Origin: Papaver somniferum
Taxonomy: Eukaryota; Streptophyta; Magnoliopsida; Ranunculales; Papaveraceae
Direction: 5' to 3'
Assembly: GCF_003573695.1 (NCBI RefSeq)
Contig: NC_039360.1
Location: forward strand, 66,899,911-66,963,910
DNA length: 64,000 bases
Of this stretch, positions 20,961-33,031 are shown piece after piece. The position numbers were made by a program, and so were the translations under genes. The number at the start of each line of letters is the position of its first letter. The stretch's first letter is position 1. Under the pieces are notes generated by a model, which worked only from the letters and a program-made list of their open reading frames with translations, was not told where the DNA came from and searched no databases.

Positions 20961-23369
20961 TGTTAGAGCATAGCTCGGTCAACCTCGCATGCGTTGCTAT
21001 ATCAAGCATGTTTCTCAATGTTAGTGATCAAAACTATAAAGTCTTGATTTCTAGCCTATTAGCTAAGTCTCAGACTAGGATAGGAAAAGTGTAGTTGAGC
21101 TCAAGGACTTCATGGTGATTCAACGAAAACGACGAAGATCTACACCAAGGAACCGTGGAGCTTCATCAACAAAAAGGTATATGGAGACTTGAACTTATCT
21201 ATCACTCGAAAGTCTATTTATTCTTCTCATACTTCTTATGAGACAAAAGTCGTATGCTATATAGACTAGATCATATACACTTGATACTTCGAGCTGAGTA
21301 TTCATTGCTTATCTTTTACTCGAAATCAAGTGTTGGTAAAGCGTTTCGCTTTGATCAGGTTTATCTTCACCTAGTGATGAAAGTCATGAAAGTTTCAATA
21401 ACTTTAGAAATTGCTCTGACGAGAAAGCTCTGTTGTTCTTCCCGACTGAATATCGCCCTATGAGAATGTTTCAATGATTGAAATGAGAGTTTAGATTATA
21501 TAACCATGTATTCCTTGAACCGAAGTTTTCGAACTATGTTGATCAATAGAAATCGTTAGGATTGTGGAATTGGCTTGCCAGGTCCGCGAACCCAGTCCGC
21601 GAACTGACGGAAGTTCTCGACTGAGAATTTCTGCTGGGATTTACAAAACTCGTTTGTGTGCTAAGTCCGCGAACTCAGTCCGCGAACTGGCGGAAGTTCT
21701 CGACCCGAGAATTTCTGTTGAGTTTGGAAAACTCAACCGATTAGCTTAAGTCCGCGAACTTGTTTGTGAGCTTAAGAGGTTATGATCTAAAGATGTGCTC
21801 TGAACATGAAACATTAACTATTAAGGAATGTTTTATGCAAACCGTGGCTATAATGTTCATGAGCTGATTCTAATCGAATCGAATCATTTTTGTTTCAATT
21901 GTGTCTTGTGTAGTTACATAAGATCTCATAGCAATTGAACAACTCTTAACTAGTTCATTTGAGTCAATTGAACTAGTTATGGTGAAGAAGAACATGATTA
22001 ATATGAGATGCTCATATGGTTGACCTTTTGGGTGATCATGTTGAACCAACATACATGTACTCATTTGGTCATGGTTTTCTCAAACCCAGTAAACGTGTAC
22101 CCAAGTGTATGTGACAAGCTATGTCTTTCGATCTAGCGGTTGAGAGATATTGGCTTGAATCTTAATCAGGTTTTCATCTAACGGTGAATAGAGTTTGCTT
22201 TGTACCTAAGGAAAAACCCTGATTTGAAGGCTATATAAAGGAGACATCTAGCATTGAACAAACCTAATCCCCACACGTCTGTGTGCTACTAGTGCTCTCG
22301 CTAGAGTCAATATCCATTAACTCTTGAGTTTCTTCTCTATAATCGAGTTAACGACTTAAAGACTTCATTGGGATTTTGAAGCCAGACCGATACTACTTTT
22401 ATCGTAGTTGTGTTATATGATCTTGCATCTTCTATAGTAAGAGTACAATCGATTGATTGGCTTGAGATCGTGAGAGTTCTCCGATAGTCAAGATAAAGAA
22501 GTCACAAACATCTTCGTCTCACTATTTGTGATTCCTCGACAATCCGCTTGTGTAGTCATGAAGGATTGTAGAGAGGTGATTGATTAATCTAGGTTGTACT
22601 TCGGGAATATAAGTCTGGATTATCAATTGGTTCCTGTTACCTTGATTTTATATATAAAGACGGAACAAAACCTAGGGTTTATATGTGGGAGACAGATTTA
22701 TCCTTTCGGTAGACTTTTCTGTGTGAGACAGATTCGTTTATTATCAAGTCTTTGATTTTGGGTTGCAGCAACTCTTTGTTGTGGGTGAGATCAGCAAAGG
22801 GAATCAAGTATGCAGTTTCCTGCTGGGATCAGAGGCGTAGGAGTACAACTGTACCTTGTATCAGTGGGATATTGGTAGGGGTTCAACTATAGATCAGTCT
22901 GAAGTTATCTTGGAGTAGACTAGTGTCTGTAGAGGCTTAATACAGTGTGTATTCAATCTGGACTAGGTCCCGGGGTTTTTATGCATTTGCGGTTTCCTCG
23001 TTAACAAAACTTCTGGTGTCTGTGTTATTTCTTTTCCGCATTATATTTTATATAATAGAAATAATACAGGTTATGCATTCGTGATCATCAACTCTCTAAT
23101 CTAACTTTTGGTTGTTGATTGTAGTTGATTGATCCTTGGACATTGGTCTTTGGTACCGTCCAAGTTATCTCTCTTTGATAAAGACTCGCTATTGATTTTA
23201 GATTGAGTAGAAATCAAATCGAGAGATTGAGATACTAACTCCTTGAGATACTTTTTATCTAGATTGAGTCTGACTGTCTAGTTGATTCTCTAGCAAAGTA
23301 TTTCAGAGTTAGTCCATACAGATTGCTAAGAGAAATATTGGGTGGTGTTGTTAGACCCCCTCTTTTTCA
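20961..23369 (+). repeat. Element A 3' LTR
   Basis: 2409 bp from TGTTAGAGCATAGC to CTTTTTCA, followed by the TAATC duplication. AGTCCGCGAAC repeats lie at 21581-21760 and the TATA box TATATAAA at 22232-22239. The block ending 'gtttcctcgttaacaaaa' near 23000 is shared with all copia LTRs in the window. Confidence 0.93.
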
Positions 23370-23374
23370 TAATC
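23370..23374. repeat. Target-site duplication TAATC of element A, right copy
   Basis: Identical to 2322-2326. The LTR of B resumes immediately afterwards. Confidence 0.9.
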
Positions 23375-25546
23375 TATCTCATATTTGAGACAAAAGTTGT
23401 ATTGCTATATAAACTTCAATTATACACATTTGATATTTCGAGCCGAGTTTATCTCGCCTATCTATTCCAAATATGTGTTGGTAAGCTTTCGCTTTAACCA
23501 AGTTCATCTTTTATTCTTGACGAAAGTCAAAACATGATCATGTGAAAATCGCCTTGTAACATCTTACATGATTTATGTGAGACAGTCATTTGATGTAGAC
23601 TCGGAATATTTCGTATTGATCATTCGATCACTTGAAAATTGCTTTGAAGCTAATAGTTTGTGTGAAACAGCTATTGTCGTCTTCCAAGAATGTTTCAATG
23701 ATTGAAGTGAGGGTTTAGAACATGTAACCATGATTGGATATAAACATAGTGTGTATTCACATTTGTGTAAAGTCCAAAACCGGGAACTATGGTATGCGTA
23801 CCCGTACGCGTACAGGTTGGTTTTTAGAAGCGGAAGTTCAAGTTCCGTGAATTTTTGCTGGAGTTTGGAAGTATAGTATGGTATGCGTACCCGTACGCGT
23901 ACGCGTACTGGCGTAACCAAACTCAGTCCGGCTACTTAGGTATGCGTACCCGTTTGCATACTTAAGTAGGTTATGTTCTAAAATCGATTTGTTCATGAAT
24001 TAATACATTTATATAATAAGGAATGCAATCTTTTTCAAACTGTGGGTATAATGTTCATGAAATGATTCGAGTAAATCAAAATCGATTTTGCTTCAATTGT
24101 GTCTTATATACTTCTATGAGAATATAAACAAATGAACATCTCTCTAACTAGTTTCATTTGTGTCATTTGAACTAGTTGTGATGAAGATGAATAAGGTTGA
24201 TATGAAAGTGCTCATATGGCTAACTATTGTTTAACTATTGCTAAACCAACTAAGTGTACACGTTTAGGTACGGTCACCTTTGGTACATTTCATTTGTGTA
24301 TAACAAGCTAAGTTCGATATAACAGTTGAAATATATTAGCTTAAATCTAATCAGGTTTTCATCTAACGGTGAATATTGAATGCTTTGTTACCAAGGTAAC
24401 ATTGATTGCAAACCCTGATTTGGAGACTATATAAAGGAGAACTCTAGCAACTGGGAAACCTAATCCCCACACCTCATGCGTGATGCTAGTTGCAACAAGA
24501 GTCGATTCTCCTTTAACCTTAGGTTTTTCCAAAACCCTGTAGGTTAACGACTTGAAGACTTCATTGGGATTGTGAAGCCAGACCCAACTATTTTCTCTGT
24601 AGTTGCATGTTCTGCTCTTGCTATTTTTTATTGTGATTGAGTACTATCTTCTTTAAGATTTGCTCGAGATTTATTCTCCAATAGGCAATATTGAAAAGTA
24701 GTAACAAACATCTTCGTCTCATCGTTTTTCATTCCACAATATCTTGTTTCGTTAATCGATTAAGATTATTGTGAGATGATTTATATTACTAGGCTGTTCT
24801 TCAGGAATATAAGTCCGGTTCATCAATTGGTTCATGTTCACCTTGATTTATCAAAAGACGGAACAAAACTCGTAGGTATATCTGTGGGAGACAGATTTAT
24901 CTATTCAATATACTTTTCTTTGTGATACAGATTTGTTTATCAATTCTTCGACTTTGGGTCGTAGCAACTCTTAGTTGTGCGTGAATTAGCTAAGAGAATC
25001 AAGTAAGCAGAATCCAGCGTGGTTCAAGAGGCGTAAGGAACACAATTGTACCTTGATCAGTGTGAGATTGGTTAGGGATCAACTACATTCCAGTCCGAAG
25101 TTAACTGGTAGTAGGCTAGTGTCTATAGTGGCTTAATACAGTGTGGTGTTCAAATATAGATTAGGTCCCGAGGTTTTTCTGTATTTGCGGTTTCCTCGTT
25201 AACAAAATTTCTGGTGTCTGTGTTATTTCTTTTCCACATTATATTTGTTTATATAATTGAAATATCACAGGTTGTGCGTAAGTTCAATCAATTGATATAA
25301 ATTGATTGACAGTTGGATATTGGTTTTTGATACCATCCAAGTTATTTCTTATATTCCATCAGGCTCGCAAATTCCTATTTGTTTGATTACGGATTGGATT
25401 GAGAAATTGAGATATAACTCTTTGATATACTTTTCTTAAGATTGAGTCTGACTGTCTAGTTGATTCTCTTGAAAGTATATTGGAGATAGTCCATACAGAT
25501 TGCTAAGCGAAATATTGGATGTGGTTGTTTGACCCCCGTTTTTTCA
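23375..25546 (+). repeat. Element B 5' LTR, second part
   Basis: This continues the LTR begun at 2065. It aligns to the B 3' LTR up to the E insertion (34556-35157). U3 repeats of TATGCGTACCCGTACGCGTAC lie at 23794, 23882 and 23941. The TATA box TATATAAA is at 24428-24435. It ends CGTTTTTTCA at 25546; a degenerate primer-binding site TTGGTATTAGAGA follows at 25548. Total LTR length is about 2434 bp. Confidence 0.85.
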
Positions 25547-25612
25547 ATTGGTATTAGAGAAGGCAAACACGTTTAAGACCTTATAAGTCTGTGTTTGTAG
25601 CGATCTGAATCT

Positions 25613-26720
25613 ATGGACAGAAGTGTTATCTCAATAAAAGTACCGCCAGTCTTCGATGGCTCAAATTACTTATGGTGGAAAATTGCTATGCGTGCCTTTC
25701 TTCAAGCGCGTGATTTTCAATCATGGGTTTACGTTGTTAATGGCTATTATCCTCCGGTTGTTACAATAGGCACTGTAACTGTTCCAAAGGATATCAGTGA
25801 TTATAATGCTTCTGAGATTCTTGCTGCAAAGCAGATGACGGGTTGAATGTAATTACCATGTCATTACCCAAGATCTTCAACACCATGTGACTACGTGCAC
25901 TCGGCCTAAAGATGCTTGGGATATCTTAGAAACCGTATTTGAAGGGAATACCTGTGAAAAAGAAGCTAGACTTCAAAACCTAAATTCCGATTGGGAAAAC
26001 TTTCGTATGGAAGATGAAGATTCATTTGATCAGTTTAATCACAAAGTGTCTGAAATTGTTAATACATCTTTTGCGTTGGGTAAAGGCTTTGGTCATTTTG
26101 CAAATAAGTGTCCAAATCGTAGAAAATACTCTGGAAACAAAGGTCTTGCTGCAACTCTTGATGAAATGTCTGATCACTATGATTCAAATGAAGATAAAAA
26201 ATCAAGTGTTGCGCTCCTTGCTGAAAATATTAATTTTGATAATTGTAGCAATACTCACATCAATCTTGATATTTTTCCTGGAGAAAATTCTTCAACAATT
26301 TTGGAGGATAAAATGGATTTTTCTCTATCTACTGGAGACTTTATTTCTAATGTTTCAGGTACCACAATTTGTCTAGCAGCCTGCTCCGTTATGGTGTCTG
26401 AACCATCCTCCACCTTGACATGTTCTTACTGTACTCTTAAGGGTCACAAACTCTCTAATTGATTCAAGTACAAGCATAAAGTAAGATATGTCAACAAACT
26501 TCATCGGAGAGAAAATCGATTAGCAAACAAGCTTAAACTTGTTCAGAAATCGTTTGAGGTATGTAAACTAAATCCCTCTCCGAAAAGGTTAACTTCTAAA
26601 GAACCAGTTAGACCTCTCCGGAAAAGAACAAGGTATAAGCATTCTGTGAAAGAAGTAGTTAGGAACTCTTTCCAAAAGGTTCAGGGTGGACAAATCATTG
26701 TTCACCCCAATACGTCATAA
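25613..26720 (+). pseudogene. gag: Element B gag (broken, internally deleted)
   Basis: The first frame, MDRSVISIKVPPVFDGSNYLWW to 25846, is the N-terminal UBN2-type capsid start of copia Gag. After a frameshift the capsid continues at 25887 (KDAWDILETVFEGNTCEKEA). At about 26085 it jumps from the capsid straight into GFGHFANKCPNRRKYSGNKG, the second half of a first zinc knuckle, so an internal deletion removed the region between. A second knuckle, CSYCTLKGHKLSN, ends at a TGA (26459-26461) where the last Cys codon should be. Beyond that, in the same frame, a basic tail runs to TAA at 26718. No pol follows. Capsid and knuckles mark it as SIRE-like copia Gag; it cannot be functional. Confidence 0.8.
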
Positions 26721-27071
26721 TTGTGTTGGCTGTGCATCTTGTCTCAAGTGCCTGATTTCAAAGAGACAAGACTAAAGCACATTCAGGTCTTAAAAGAAAA
26801 TAAAAAAATTGGTTGTTTTCTTTTGTTTGTTTGAGTTCAATAAAAAATTGGTTGATCCTTTCATATCACAAATTAGTATTGAAATGGTCTTTCCTTTTTC
26901 GTTAAAAAGAAGGGTTAAAATCGGCAATTCTACCCTCTTTAGGGCTGAGAATTGAGCGTACGTGAATCATTAGTTTGTATAAAGGTTATGTAACCCTACT
27001 TCCTTTTTCCTTCTCTAAAAACTCTTTTCATCACAAGTTTGCTTGTAGAGCTTGTTCAATGATTTTCTCTT
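26721..27071 (+). other. Element B spacer after gag
   Basis: AT-rich sequence without an ORF. 'aaaaaattggttg' occurs twice (26804 and 26842). It ends at the CTCTT duplication left by the solo LTR. Confidence 0.5.
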
Positions 27072-29686
27072 TGTTGATGGTGGTTTTTAGTTTAGGGCTA
27101 AATTTGTAAAACCCTGCATTTAATATGCCGTCACTCTGCAAAGAAACAGAGCCATGTAAAAGTGATGAGTGTTCAATCTCTTCACTGGCACATTTATTGA
27201 GCAACATATATTCACATGAAATTTACCCAGAATGGTGCATGTAGCAACAATCCCAGATATTCTGTAAATTTTGGCACCTTGCCTGTATTATTCAGTTAAT
27301 ATAAGTTTCTTTGAATGCTTTCTGTGCTATGTTCCCCGGCTGAACCCTTAATATTGATATGGCATGACAATTTTTGTTCACTCGCAGCATAGTAGCACGA
27401 ATTTCCAAGTATCAAGGTTAAGGTCCTTGCATAAAAGTACTCAATTGGAAAGCATACAGCTCTCTGGAAATAAACTTAAAGAACTCTGTGTCAACACATA
27501 GAATTCAATCAATTTTGTGATAATTCACAAGATTCAGATATTACCCCAACTAATTTGCAGAAATTAGGGTTTTGCGCCCCTGCGCAGTATATTAGACCTC
27601 GCCTGTCGAAATCAATTAATCCACCATAGATTAGTAGGTGCAAAATCCTACCCAAAATCAGAAAACAAGGAATAAAAAGAGCCGCGGAATAGGAGCAACA
27701 ACAAAGGGATGTGTGGCCATGCCATAGGACAGCCGGCGCCACTTGCAAGTGGCCACACCCCATGTTGCTCGAATGACCCCTATTTCCTGTCGACCAATCA
27801 GGTCGCCTTAAACCCTCCACACGCACATGCGTTGTGGCTGGGCCCATACTTGCCGGCCCTATTTCCCATCGGCCAATCAGGTCGCTTTATATTCGCCACA
27901 CGCACACTAGAAGTGTGGCCACGCCCATGCTTGGCTGACCCCTCTTTTTAATCGACCAATCAGGTCGCTCTAAACCTGCCACAGTATTAAAAGAAGCAAA
28001 GTTGCGCCAGATGGTCACAATGCAAAATTGGCTTTCCAAAGCCGCGCCAACATGCTAATTGGCATGCAAAACATGCCAAACGTGCCATTACGCTCCGGCA
28101 TGCTGAACATGCCATGCCGCTCCAATACGCTAACTGGCATGCCAGACATGCCAAACATGCCAAACGTGCCACTTTGCCGCAGTAGCATGCCAGACGTGTC
28201 AACGTGTCATAAATAGCGCGCCAACGTGCTAACCCACTCCTTGTTCGTGACCAAACGCCATAACATACTCCAATTAGGTTTCTTTAAACACGGCTCTGCC
28301 TTAGTGGCATTAGTCGAAACCCTAATTTCCAGTTATGGCCCAATTACACCACTTTGGCCCTACAACATGCCACGAGCCATATGGGACCCGACAAACCTTA
28401 AAACGACGTCATTCTATAATCACCCGTGGCCATCCTTGCGCATGTGGTTATTCCCATATTATGGCCTGCCATAATTTCTTTAATGTGGCCATGGCACCGA
28501 TTGCATGAGGTGCCACCGTGCCGCGGCCATGCCACACGCGCTAATTAGGATTTCGATATGCCAAACCCTAATTTAGCTAAAGTTGCCACGCCAACTAAGT
28601 CAGGTGATTTTCCTAAGGCCTTAAGTTTGATATAGCAACATGGCCAATGTTGCCAGAGCCATATTTGGGTCTAACACCAATATGCCAAAATAGCTGCCAT
28701 GGCTACGCCAGGCGCCACTATGCCACGGCTACGCCAGGCGTCACTATGCCACTGGTATGCCGTTATATGCCATTACGCCATTGGCATGTGCCAATGACTC
28801 CATCGTGATACCATCAGGCGCCAACAGAAATGTGGCCATAATCAATGGCCACCCTTTCTCATGAGTTACGATCTCAGCCTTCCAAATTCGCCACAGAATT
28901 GACAGGCCTGTGGAAAGTTTTGGGCGACCAACTAAGACAAGCCTAATAGCATCACATGCTATTCTCCTGCGGAAAGTCTCCTGACTTTGACTTGCCACAT
29001 ATAGCAATCTGCTACATGTTTTCCACGAAAAAACTCGAGACATCAAATATGTCACAAACCGGGGGATGCTCATCAGGGCATTGGTCTGGCGGTTTACATC
29101 CTGCGGCGTGCAACACGCCCATTATAAGAAAGTGTCAGAAAGCAGGGCAGTTAATGGTGGTAAGAAGTAGCGGGTGTAAACTAACCAGTTTCCTTTATGG
29201 TGGGAACGTGGTCTCTGGCATTTACACATAACCCCACTTCTCCATTACTCAATCACTCCCACTTTCTACGAGATTAGGGTGCGTTCAATATGACTTGTAT
29301 AAATAGGTTTTACCTATTTTCAAGAAAACAACAAGTCTTGGTGAGAACAACAACACAGTATCCAGAAAAATACCAAAGAAATGATAGCTTTCATTCCGCA
29401 AGTCAGTTCCAAATTCTGACACAAGTCATAAAATAGCCACACCTTCAGAATTAACCATTCTGGTCTCACCTTCTTCGTTTCCCTCCCTAAGACCACCCTT
29501 CTCCTTCACCTTGTGACCGAAGCAAGACTGGAATGACCATTTCTTGGTTTAGGCCAGGATTGTACAGATTGATCTCTCGAATCTAAAGTAATCCTGTGTA
29601 GTGCATTTGTTTTAGGTTTAGATTTGTTTCTCATCCACACACCCAAATTTACCAAAACCAGCAGAAACAGTTTTTACCCATAAACA
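27072..29686 (+). repeat. Solo LTR of a Tat-like gypsy element, + orientation
   Basis: The stretch starts TGTTGATGGTGG and ends CCCATAAACA, flanked by CTCTT (27067-27071) and CTCTC (29687-29691), a 5-bp duplication with one change. It is homologous in inverse orientation to 30174-33026, and to the LTRs of element C (shared 'gattgatctctcgaatctaaa', 'ctggtggttt', 'gaccgaattt' blocks on opposite strands). TATAAATA at 29298-29305 gives the transcription direction. Inside are three spaced copies of 'ccaatcaggtcgc' (27786, 27882, 27957) and a region rich in GGCATGCC-like words (28040-28200, 28480-28800). The neighbouring element B sequence continues on both sides, with no internal gypsy region, hence a solo LTR. 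Confidence 0.8.
29298..29305 (+). promoter_or_regulatory. TATA box of the + oriented solo LTR
   Basis: TATAAATA in the context CTTGTATAAATAGG. The counterpart on the minus strand is at 30548-30557 in the other solo LTR, and related TATAAATAAG lies in the C LTRs (44511-44519). Confidence 0.5.
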
Positions 29687-29705
29687 CTCTCACAAACCCA
29701 TTTTT

Positions 29706-30092
29706 ATGGAGACTCCAAGCATCATGACTTCTAATGGAAAAGATGTTAATATGATTGTTAAGCCGTCAATCATGAAGGGAAAAGATAAATTGGTATCTCC
29801 CTTACCCTCAAATTTGAAAAGAAAAATGAGGAATGTGAGAAAACCAAGGGTTGTTCCTTCAAATCTTCAGAAGTTTTCTAGTGTTCTTGAAGAGTTGAAG
29901 GAAATAAGAAAATAGATGCGCAAACAAAGGCTTTTGTTAGGACTCTTGAAATACATAAGGCCCTGTTTCGACATCAGTCAAGAAGGTTCGTTGAAAATTG
30001 ACTCTTATCTTCATGAACCTTATGTTCCAATGGTTGTTGATTACAAGGAGTTCTGGGACGATAAGGAATTTTTCAAAGGTCTTAATGTCTAG
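29706..30092 (+). pseudogene. Second ORF of element B (129 codons with one stop)
   Basis: The frame starts METPSIMTSNGKDVN, is very Lys-rich (KGKDKLVSPLPSNLKRKMRN), reaches a TAG at codon 70, then continues in frame through a Tyr/Phe/Asp-rich part (SYLHEPYVPMVVDYKEFWDD) to TAG at 30090. Remaining coherent beyond one stop suggests a once-coding frame. It lies between the two solo LTRs and belongs to B: the sequence after it (30130-30173) matches the equivalent place in A (19120-19170). The function is unknown. It shares position but little visible sequence with the second ORF of A. Confidence 0.4.
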
Positions 30093-30173
30093 GAAACTTC
30101 TTATGAGAATTTATTCTTGTGTTTTTAGAAGGATAACTAGGGTTTGGAATAGCCATTATTGTGAGTACATAGT

Positions 30174-33026
30174 TGTTTGTGGGTGAAAACTGTTTCTGTC
30201 GGTTTTGGTAAATTCGGGTGTGTAGATGAGAAAGAAATTTAAACCCAAAACAATGCACTGCACGGGAGTACTTTTGATTCGAGAGATCAATTTGTACAAT
30301 CCTGGTCTAAACCAAGAAATGGCCGTTCCAGGCTTAATTCGGTCACAAAGTGAAGGAGAAGGGTTGGTTTTAGGGAGGGAAGCGAAGAAATTGTTCAGAC
30401 CAGAATGGTTAATTCTGAAGGTGTGACTGTTTTTTGCATCAGAAAGTGGAACTGGCTTGCGGAATGAAAGCTATCAGTTCTTTGGTGATTTCTGGATACT
30501 GTGTTGTTCTCTGACCAAAACCTATTATTTGGTGGAAATAGGTGAGACCTATTTATACAAGTCATAATAAAACATACCCTGATCTCGTAGGAAGTGGGAA
30601 CGATTGAGTGATGGAAGAGTGAGTAACCGTCAGAAACCGTGCTTCCATGATGAAGGAAGTGGATCCGTTTACACCCGTTACTTCTTTCCACCATTAACCG
30701 TCCCGCTTCATGACACTTTCTTGTAACGGGCATATTGCACGCCGCACGCTGTAAACCGCCAGACCAATACCCTGATGAGTATCCCCCAGTTTGTGACATG
30801 TTTGATGTCTCGAGCATTTTTGTGGAAAACATGTAGCAGTTTTCTATGTATGGCAAGTCAAAGTCAAGAGACTTGCCGCAGGAAAATAGCATGTGATGCT
30901 ATTAGGATCATCTTGGCTGGTCACCTAAAACTTTCCACAGGCCTGTCAGTTCGGTAGCGAACTTGGAAGACCGAGATTATATCTCGTGAGGAAAGGTAGC
31001 CATCGATTATGGCCACACCATGTTGATGCCTGGCAATGGCATATTGGTGTTTTTAGCGTATGCCAGTGGCACTGCGGCATGGCTGACATAGTTCGTGCAT
31101 TCCAGTGGCACATAGGTGCAAGTGGCGCCTGGCATAGCCATGGCCACTAGATTTAGGTTCATCTCGGCTGGTCGCCTAAAACTTGCTACAGGTCTATCAG
31201 TTCGGTGGCGAACTTGGATGGCCGAGATTGCATCTCATGAGGAAGGGTAGCCATCGATTATGGCCACACCATGTTGATGCCTGACAATGGTACAGTGGCG
31301 CCTTTAGCGCATGCCAGTGGCACTGCGGCATGGCTGGCATAGTTCGTGCATGCTAGTGGCACGGTAGAATGGCTGGCATAGCATGTGCATGCCAGCGGCG
31401 CGATGGTGCAAGTAGCTCCTGGCGTAGCCATGGTCACTAGATTTTGGCGCATTGGTGTTAGACTCCAATGTGGTGTGGCAACATCAGTTTCAGTGGCCAC
31501 ATCAATCCCAATGCTCTGTGGAACATTATATGGCTTGGTTGGCGTAAAAACTTTGCCTAAATTAGGGTTTGGCATGCCGAAACCCTAATTAGCGCATATG
31601 GCATGGGGCATGCGGTAGGTGGCCGTGGCATGGCATTTTATGCAAACAGTGCCAGAGTCATGCCACAGGAGCCATAGGCAGGCCACCATGTAGAAACGGT
31701 TACAGGAGCAAATATTTCCACGAGTGGCTGTGGTGTGGCGCCTTTTTTAGGGTTTCCTAAGTCCGCACGGCTTGTGGATTGTTGTGGGCCCGAGGCGGCA
31801 TAGTTTTGTGCCACGATTAGAAGTTAGGGTTCCATCCACCGCCACTAGAGCATGGTCGCGCTTATGGTTAGGCTAGCCAAAATTGAAGTCTGTTGTGATG
31901 CTGGTCACGAACAGAGAGTGGGTTGGTACGTTTTGGCATGCTGCCGTGGTAAGTGGCACGTTTGGCATGTGTACTTGGCATGACCGTTTGGCATGTGCGC
32001 CTGGCAAGCTCATTTTGGCATGTTTAGCATGTCGTTAGTATGTTGGTGCGGTTTTTGGGAAGCCAACTTAGTATGGCGACTTCTTGACACAATTTCCACC
32101 TCTTTTAAAGTTGTGGCAGGTTTGGAGCAACCTGATTGGTCAATAAAAGTAGGGGGCCGGCCAAGCATGGGCGTGGCTACCCTTTTGGTGCGCGTGGCGG
32201 GTTTAATGCGACCTGATTGGTCGATGGGGAATAGGGCCGGAAAGTATGGGCCCAGCCACAACTCATGGAAGTGTGGCAGGTTTAAAGCGATCTGATTGGT
32301 CGACAAAGGAATTAGGGCCGGTTGGGTAGCATATGGCGTGGCCAAGTGGTGCCGGCTAGCCTATGGCACGACCACGCTTCTTCTCATTGCTTCTCCTACT
32401 CCGTGTCTCCGTTATTTTCTGTTTTCTGATTTTGGGTAGGACTTTGCACCTACTAATCCACGACGGATCAATTGCTTAGTTGTTTAAGCATAATCTCGAC
32501 CAACGGGGCCTAATATACTGCGCAGGGTGCAAAAACCCTAATTTTTGCAAATTAGTTAGATTCATGAATTTTGTGAATATCACAAAATTTATTGAATTCT
32601 ATGTATTGACACATAATTCTTTATTTACAGAGAGAAGTATGCTTTCTGACTGAGTATTTCTTGCAAGGACCTTAACCTTTGATACTTGGAAATTTGTTCT
32701 ACTCCGCTGCGAGTGAACACAAATCCGTCATTTCATACCAATATTAAGGGTTATGCCGGGGAACATAACACAGGAAAAGTACTCAGAGGGTCTTATGTTA
32801 GGGAATAACATAAGCAAGGTGTTGAAATTTACAGAGTATCTGGGATTGTTGATACATGCGCCAGTCTGGATAAATTTCATGTAAATATATTGAACGACTC
32901 AATAAATGTGTCTGTGGAGAGGTTGACACTCATCACTTTTACATGGCTCCGTTTTTTTGCAGAGTGACGGTATATTGAATGCAAGGTTTTACAAATTTAA
33001 CCCTGAACTAAAAACCACCATCAACA
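30174..33026 (-). repeat. Solo LTR of a Tat-like gypsy element, minus orientation
   Basis: The stretch begins TGTTTGTGGGTGAAAAC and ends ACCACCATCAACA, flanked by ATAGT (30169-30173) and ATAGC (33027-33031). Element A reads 'acatagctat' at the same host position, so the ancestral target was ATAGC. The start aligns with the C LTR start, and 'gattcgagagatcaat' and 'accgccagaccaa' are shared with C. A tandem duplication of about 251 bp starts near 30901 and 31152. Three 'ctgattggtc' units lie at 32131, 32213 and 32291. The minus-strand TATA box is at 30548-30557. Confidence 0.82.
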
Positions 33027-33031
33027 ATAGC

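Larger units (their letters stand above)
2327..23369 (+). mobile_element. Element A: SIRE-like copia retrotransposon, gag-only
   Basis: The element has a 5' LTR (2327-10012, containing insertion G), a primer-binding site TGGTATCAGAGC at 10015, a gag split by insertion F, a second small ORF at 18814, a polypurine tract before 20961 and a 3' LTR 20961-23369. TAATC flanks both ends. Between the zinc knuckle of Gag and the 3' LTR there is no protease, integrase or RT, so it cannot move alone. The LTRs begin TGTTAGAGC and end in TTTTTCA. Confidence 0.93.

Noticed and set aside
28028..28216. ORFs rich in MPNMPNVP and the opposite-strand LACLAC frame
   Set aside because: Translations of GGCATGCC-type word repeats in the solo LTR; low complexity.
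27072..33026. A long-inverted-repeat transposon (fold-back or Mutator-like) with a 0.5-kb loop
   Set aside because: Each arm has its own flanking duplication, each arm begins TG and ends CA, each aligns with the C LTR, and the loop is element B sequence in register with A.
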